Part shown: piece after piece, positions 62,403-64,000 of the stretch
How positions within the stretch are numbered: position 1 is the stretch's first letter
How the letters are laid out: every line of letters starts with the position of its first letter
From: Sediminivirga luteola
GTDB lineage: Bacteria > Actinomycetota > Actinomycetes > Actinomycetales > Brevibacteriaceae
NCBI RefSeq assembly: GCF_014639315.1
Contig: NZ_BMFY01000001.1
Location: forward strand, 186,001-250,000
Direction: 5' to 3'
DNA: 64,000 nucleotides
Position numbers and translations under genes: made by a program
The notes under the pieces: model-generated
Database searches by the model: none
Seen by the model: only the letters and a program-made list of their open reading frames with translations
Told to the model about the DNA's origin: nothing

Positions 62403-63212
62403 ATGGCTGACGGTACGACCGGCAGCGGAGCCGATCTGACGGCATTCACGGAGCGTCTCGGAGTCGACCTCGACCCCGAGGCGCTTCGTCTTGCCCTCAC
62501 GCACCGCTCCTATGCCTTCGAGAACGGCGACCTCCCGACCAACGAGCGGCTGGAGTTCCTCGGCGACGCCGTCCTGGGACTGGCCGTGACGGACGTCCTG
62601 TTCCGGGACAACCCCGACCTGCCCGAGGGACGCCTGGCCAAGATGCGTTCCGCCGTGGTCAACACCCGTGCCCTCGCGACGGTGGCACGGGACCTCGGCG
62701 TGGGCGAGTACCTTCTGCTGGGCCGCGGCGAGCAGGTGACTGGAGGGCGGGACAAGGACTCCATCCTCGCCGACGCCCTGGAGGCGATCATCGGCGCCGT
62801 GTACTCCACCCTGGGACCGGAGACGGCCGCCGCCTTCGTGCGACGCATCGTCGGACCCATGCTGGACGATGCGATCCGGCTCGGCGCCGGGATGGACTGG
62901 AAAACCACCCTGCAGGAGACCGCAGCGCAGCGCGGCCTGGGAGCGGTCAGCTACGAGGTCACCGGCGTCGGACCCGACCACCAGCGCGAGTTCACCGCCC
63001 TGGCGCAGGTGGGCGGCATCACCCGCGGCTCGGGAGTGGGTCCGAACAAGAAGACCGCTGAAGCCCGGGCCGCCGAGGCCGCCGTGCGCGCCATCGTCGA
63101 CGGTGAGCGCCTGGCCGCCGGCCGCAGCCGGGGTGTCCCGGACACTGAGGCCTCGCGGCCGCACGGGGAGCCGGAGCCAGCCGGCGACGCCGCCTCCCCA
63201 GCGCAGTCCTGA
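62403..63212 (+). CDS. rnc: Ribonuclease III
   Basis: Double-strand-specific endoribonuclease that matures rRNA and some mRNAs. 269 aa. Seen: the signature [20 protein letters not shown] with catalytic Glu/Asp, the second acidic site [17 protein letters not shown], and a C-terminal dsRNA-binding domain ([20 protein letters not shown], then [16 protein letters not shown]). The last 35 residues are a variable tail. Same operon as rpmF; mutM begins eight bases after its stop. Confidence 0.97.
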   Translation: MADGTTGSGADLTAFTERLGVDLDPEALRLALTHRSYAFENGDLPTNERLEFLGDAVLGLAVTDVLFRDNPDLPEGRLAKMRSAVVNTRALATVARDLGVGEYLLLGRGEQVTGGRDKDSILADALEAIIGAVYSTLGPETAAAFVRRIVGPMLDDAIRLGAGMDWKTTLQETAAQRGLGAVSYEVTGVGPDHQREFTALAQVGGITRGSGVGPNKKTAEARAAEAAVRAIVDGERLAAGRSRGVPDTEASRPHGEPEPAGDAASPAQS

Positions 63213-63220
63213 GCCGCGCG

Positions 63221-64000
63221 ATGCCTGAGCTTCCGGAGGTCGAGGTCGTCCGGGCCGGTCTGGCCCGCCACGTGCCCGGCCGGCGAGTCGAATCCGTCGA
63301 GGTACTCGATGCGCGCAGCGTCCGGCGCCAGCCCGACGGCCCGGCAGGCTTCGTCGCGGGCTTGACCGGCGCCGTGCTGGGTGAACCGGTGCGCCGCGGC
63401 AAGTTCCTCTGGATCCCGCTGCACGGGCGGGCCCTTCCGGTCGCGCTCGTGGCCCATCTGGGGATGAGCGGCCAGATCCTGCTGCACCGCGCCGATCAGC
63501 CGCCGGACCAGTGGCACCGGCACACCCGCATCGTGCTTACCCTCTCGGCGCCGGAACGAGCCGTCTTCGATCAGATCCGCTTCCAGGACCAGCGCATGTT
63601 CGGCGGCCTGCATCTGGCGCCGATGCTGCCCACCGCCGACGGCGCCCCGGCAGGCCATGCCGATGGCGTCGCCGAGGCCCTGCTGCCGGTGCCGGTGTCA
63701 CACATCGCCCGTGATCCGCTCGATCCGCACCTGGACCCGGCCGAGGTGCTGGCGCGGATGCGCCGTAGGCGGACCGGGGTCAAGCGGGCGCTGCTGGACC
63801 AGGGACTGATCTCCGGCATCGGCAACATCTACGCCGATGAGGCCCTGTGGCGAGCGGGCGTGCACTATGCCGCGCCCACCGACACGACGCGGCCCGCGCG
63901 GCTCGAAGCGGTCCTGCGTCACTGCGCCGAGGTGATGGAACAGGCCCTGGCCGAAGGCGGGACGAGCTTTGACGACCTCTACGTCAACGTCAACGGCGAA
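63221..64000 (+). CDS. mutM: Formamidopyrimidine-DNA glycosylase, N-terminal part
   Basis: Base-excision repair glycosylase/AP lyase for 8-oxoguanine and formamidopyrimidines. The first 260 codons are visible; the C-terminal end, including the zinc finger, is beyond the window. Seen: the catalytic N-terminus MPELPEVEVVRAGLARHVPG (Pro2 nucleophile, Glu3), RRGKFLWIPL with the conserved Lys, HLGMSGQIL, and the helix-2-turn-helix region LLDQGLISGIGNIYADEALW. Follows rnc, as in many actinobacteria. Confidence 0.96.
   Translation, partial: MPELPEVEVVRAGLARHVPGRRVESVEVLDARSVRRQPDGPAGFVAGLTGAVLGEPVRRGKFLWIPLHGRALPVALVAHLGMSGQILLHRADQPPDQWHRHTRIVLTLSAPERAVFDQIRFQDQRMFGGLHLAPMLPTADGAPAGHADGVAEALLPVPVSHIARDPLDPHLDPAEVLARMRRRRTGVKRALLDQGLISGIGNIYADEALWRAGVHYAAPTDTTRPARLEAVLRHCAEVMEQALAEGGTSFDDLYVNVNGE

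Overview
The window is about 64 kb of high-GC (roughly 70% in most lines) actinobacterial chromosome, without plasmid, phage, IS or CRISPR signatures. The conserved order FAH hydrolase - gltX - tRNA-Gln - tRNA-Glu - ndgR | leuC-leuD - murA-plsC-gpsA - ddl - DUF3515 - thiL - YloV/DAK2 - recG - rsmD - coaD - DUF177 - rpmF - rnc - mutM, a cysteine-free L32 and an Eis-type acetyltransferase point to the order Micrococcales, probably Micrococcaceae or a close relative. This placement is an inference from gene order and protein character. The species cannot be named from the sequence alone.

Layout. 1-2.5 kb: end of cysK, cysE and a 2-hydroxyacid dehydrogenase. 3.1-20.7 kb: nearly the whole branched-chain amino acid route (ilvD, ilvB-ilvN-ilvC, leuB, ilvE) plus serA, with an XRE/membrane-protein pair, a PucR regulator with an M20 peptidase, an Eis-like acetyltransferase and an MFS transporter between them. 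ilvBNC has a classical attenuator: an 18-codon leader peptide with Leu-Val-Val-Val-Ile, a rho-independent terminator, then a second terminator-like hairpin before ilvB. 20.7-25.5 kb: a lower-GC (about 55-58% in sampled lines) catabolic island on the minus strand: FadR-type regulator, HpaI-type aldolase, KdgT-type permease, SAF-domain dehydrogenase and NIPSNAP protein. This is the best candidate here for an undescribed pathway.

25.8-36.1 kb: thyX, a LysG/LysE-type exporter pair (LysE with a very large central loop), a conserved protein often labelled 3-methyladenine glycosylase, FAH hydrolase, gltX with its two tRNA neighbours, and the IclR regulator ndgR divergent from leuCD. 36.2-44.0 kb: a complete N-methyl catabolic module: three-component Rieske oxygenase, IclR regulator, dimethylglycine oxidase-like flavoprotein and monomeric sarcosine oxidase. 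It would take glycine betaine (or a similar betaine) to glycine. Matching palindromes lie in both promoters. 44.3-49.3 kb: murA-plsC-gpsA and PEBP-ddl, closely packed. 49.3-53.8 kb: a variable insertion with a polysaccharide pyruvyl transferase, a gene remnant, a lipoprotein and a TetR/flavin monooxygenase pair. 53.9-64 kb: housekeeping genes from DUF3515 to mutM, which is cut by the window end.

The non-coding DNA is unusually structured. There are two families of dispersed palindromic elements (about 70 bp each, two copies each), a 16-bp tandem array, a GC-rich repeat block with a 48-bp period, and a 60-bp triplicate repeat. Several genes have a TAGRCT-like -10 box only 6-8 bases before the start codon, which suggests leaderless mRNAs. 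Many housekeeping proteins carry Ala/Gly/Pro-rich extensions or inserts.
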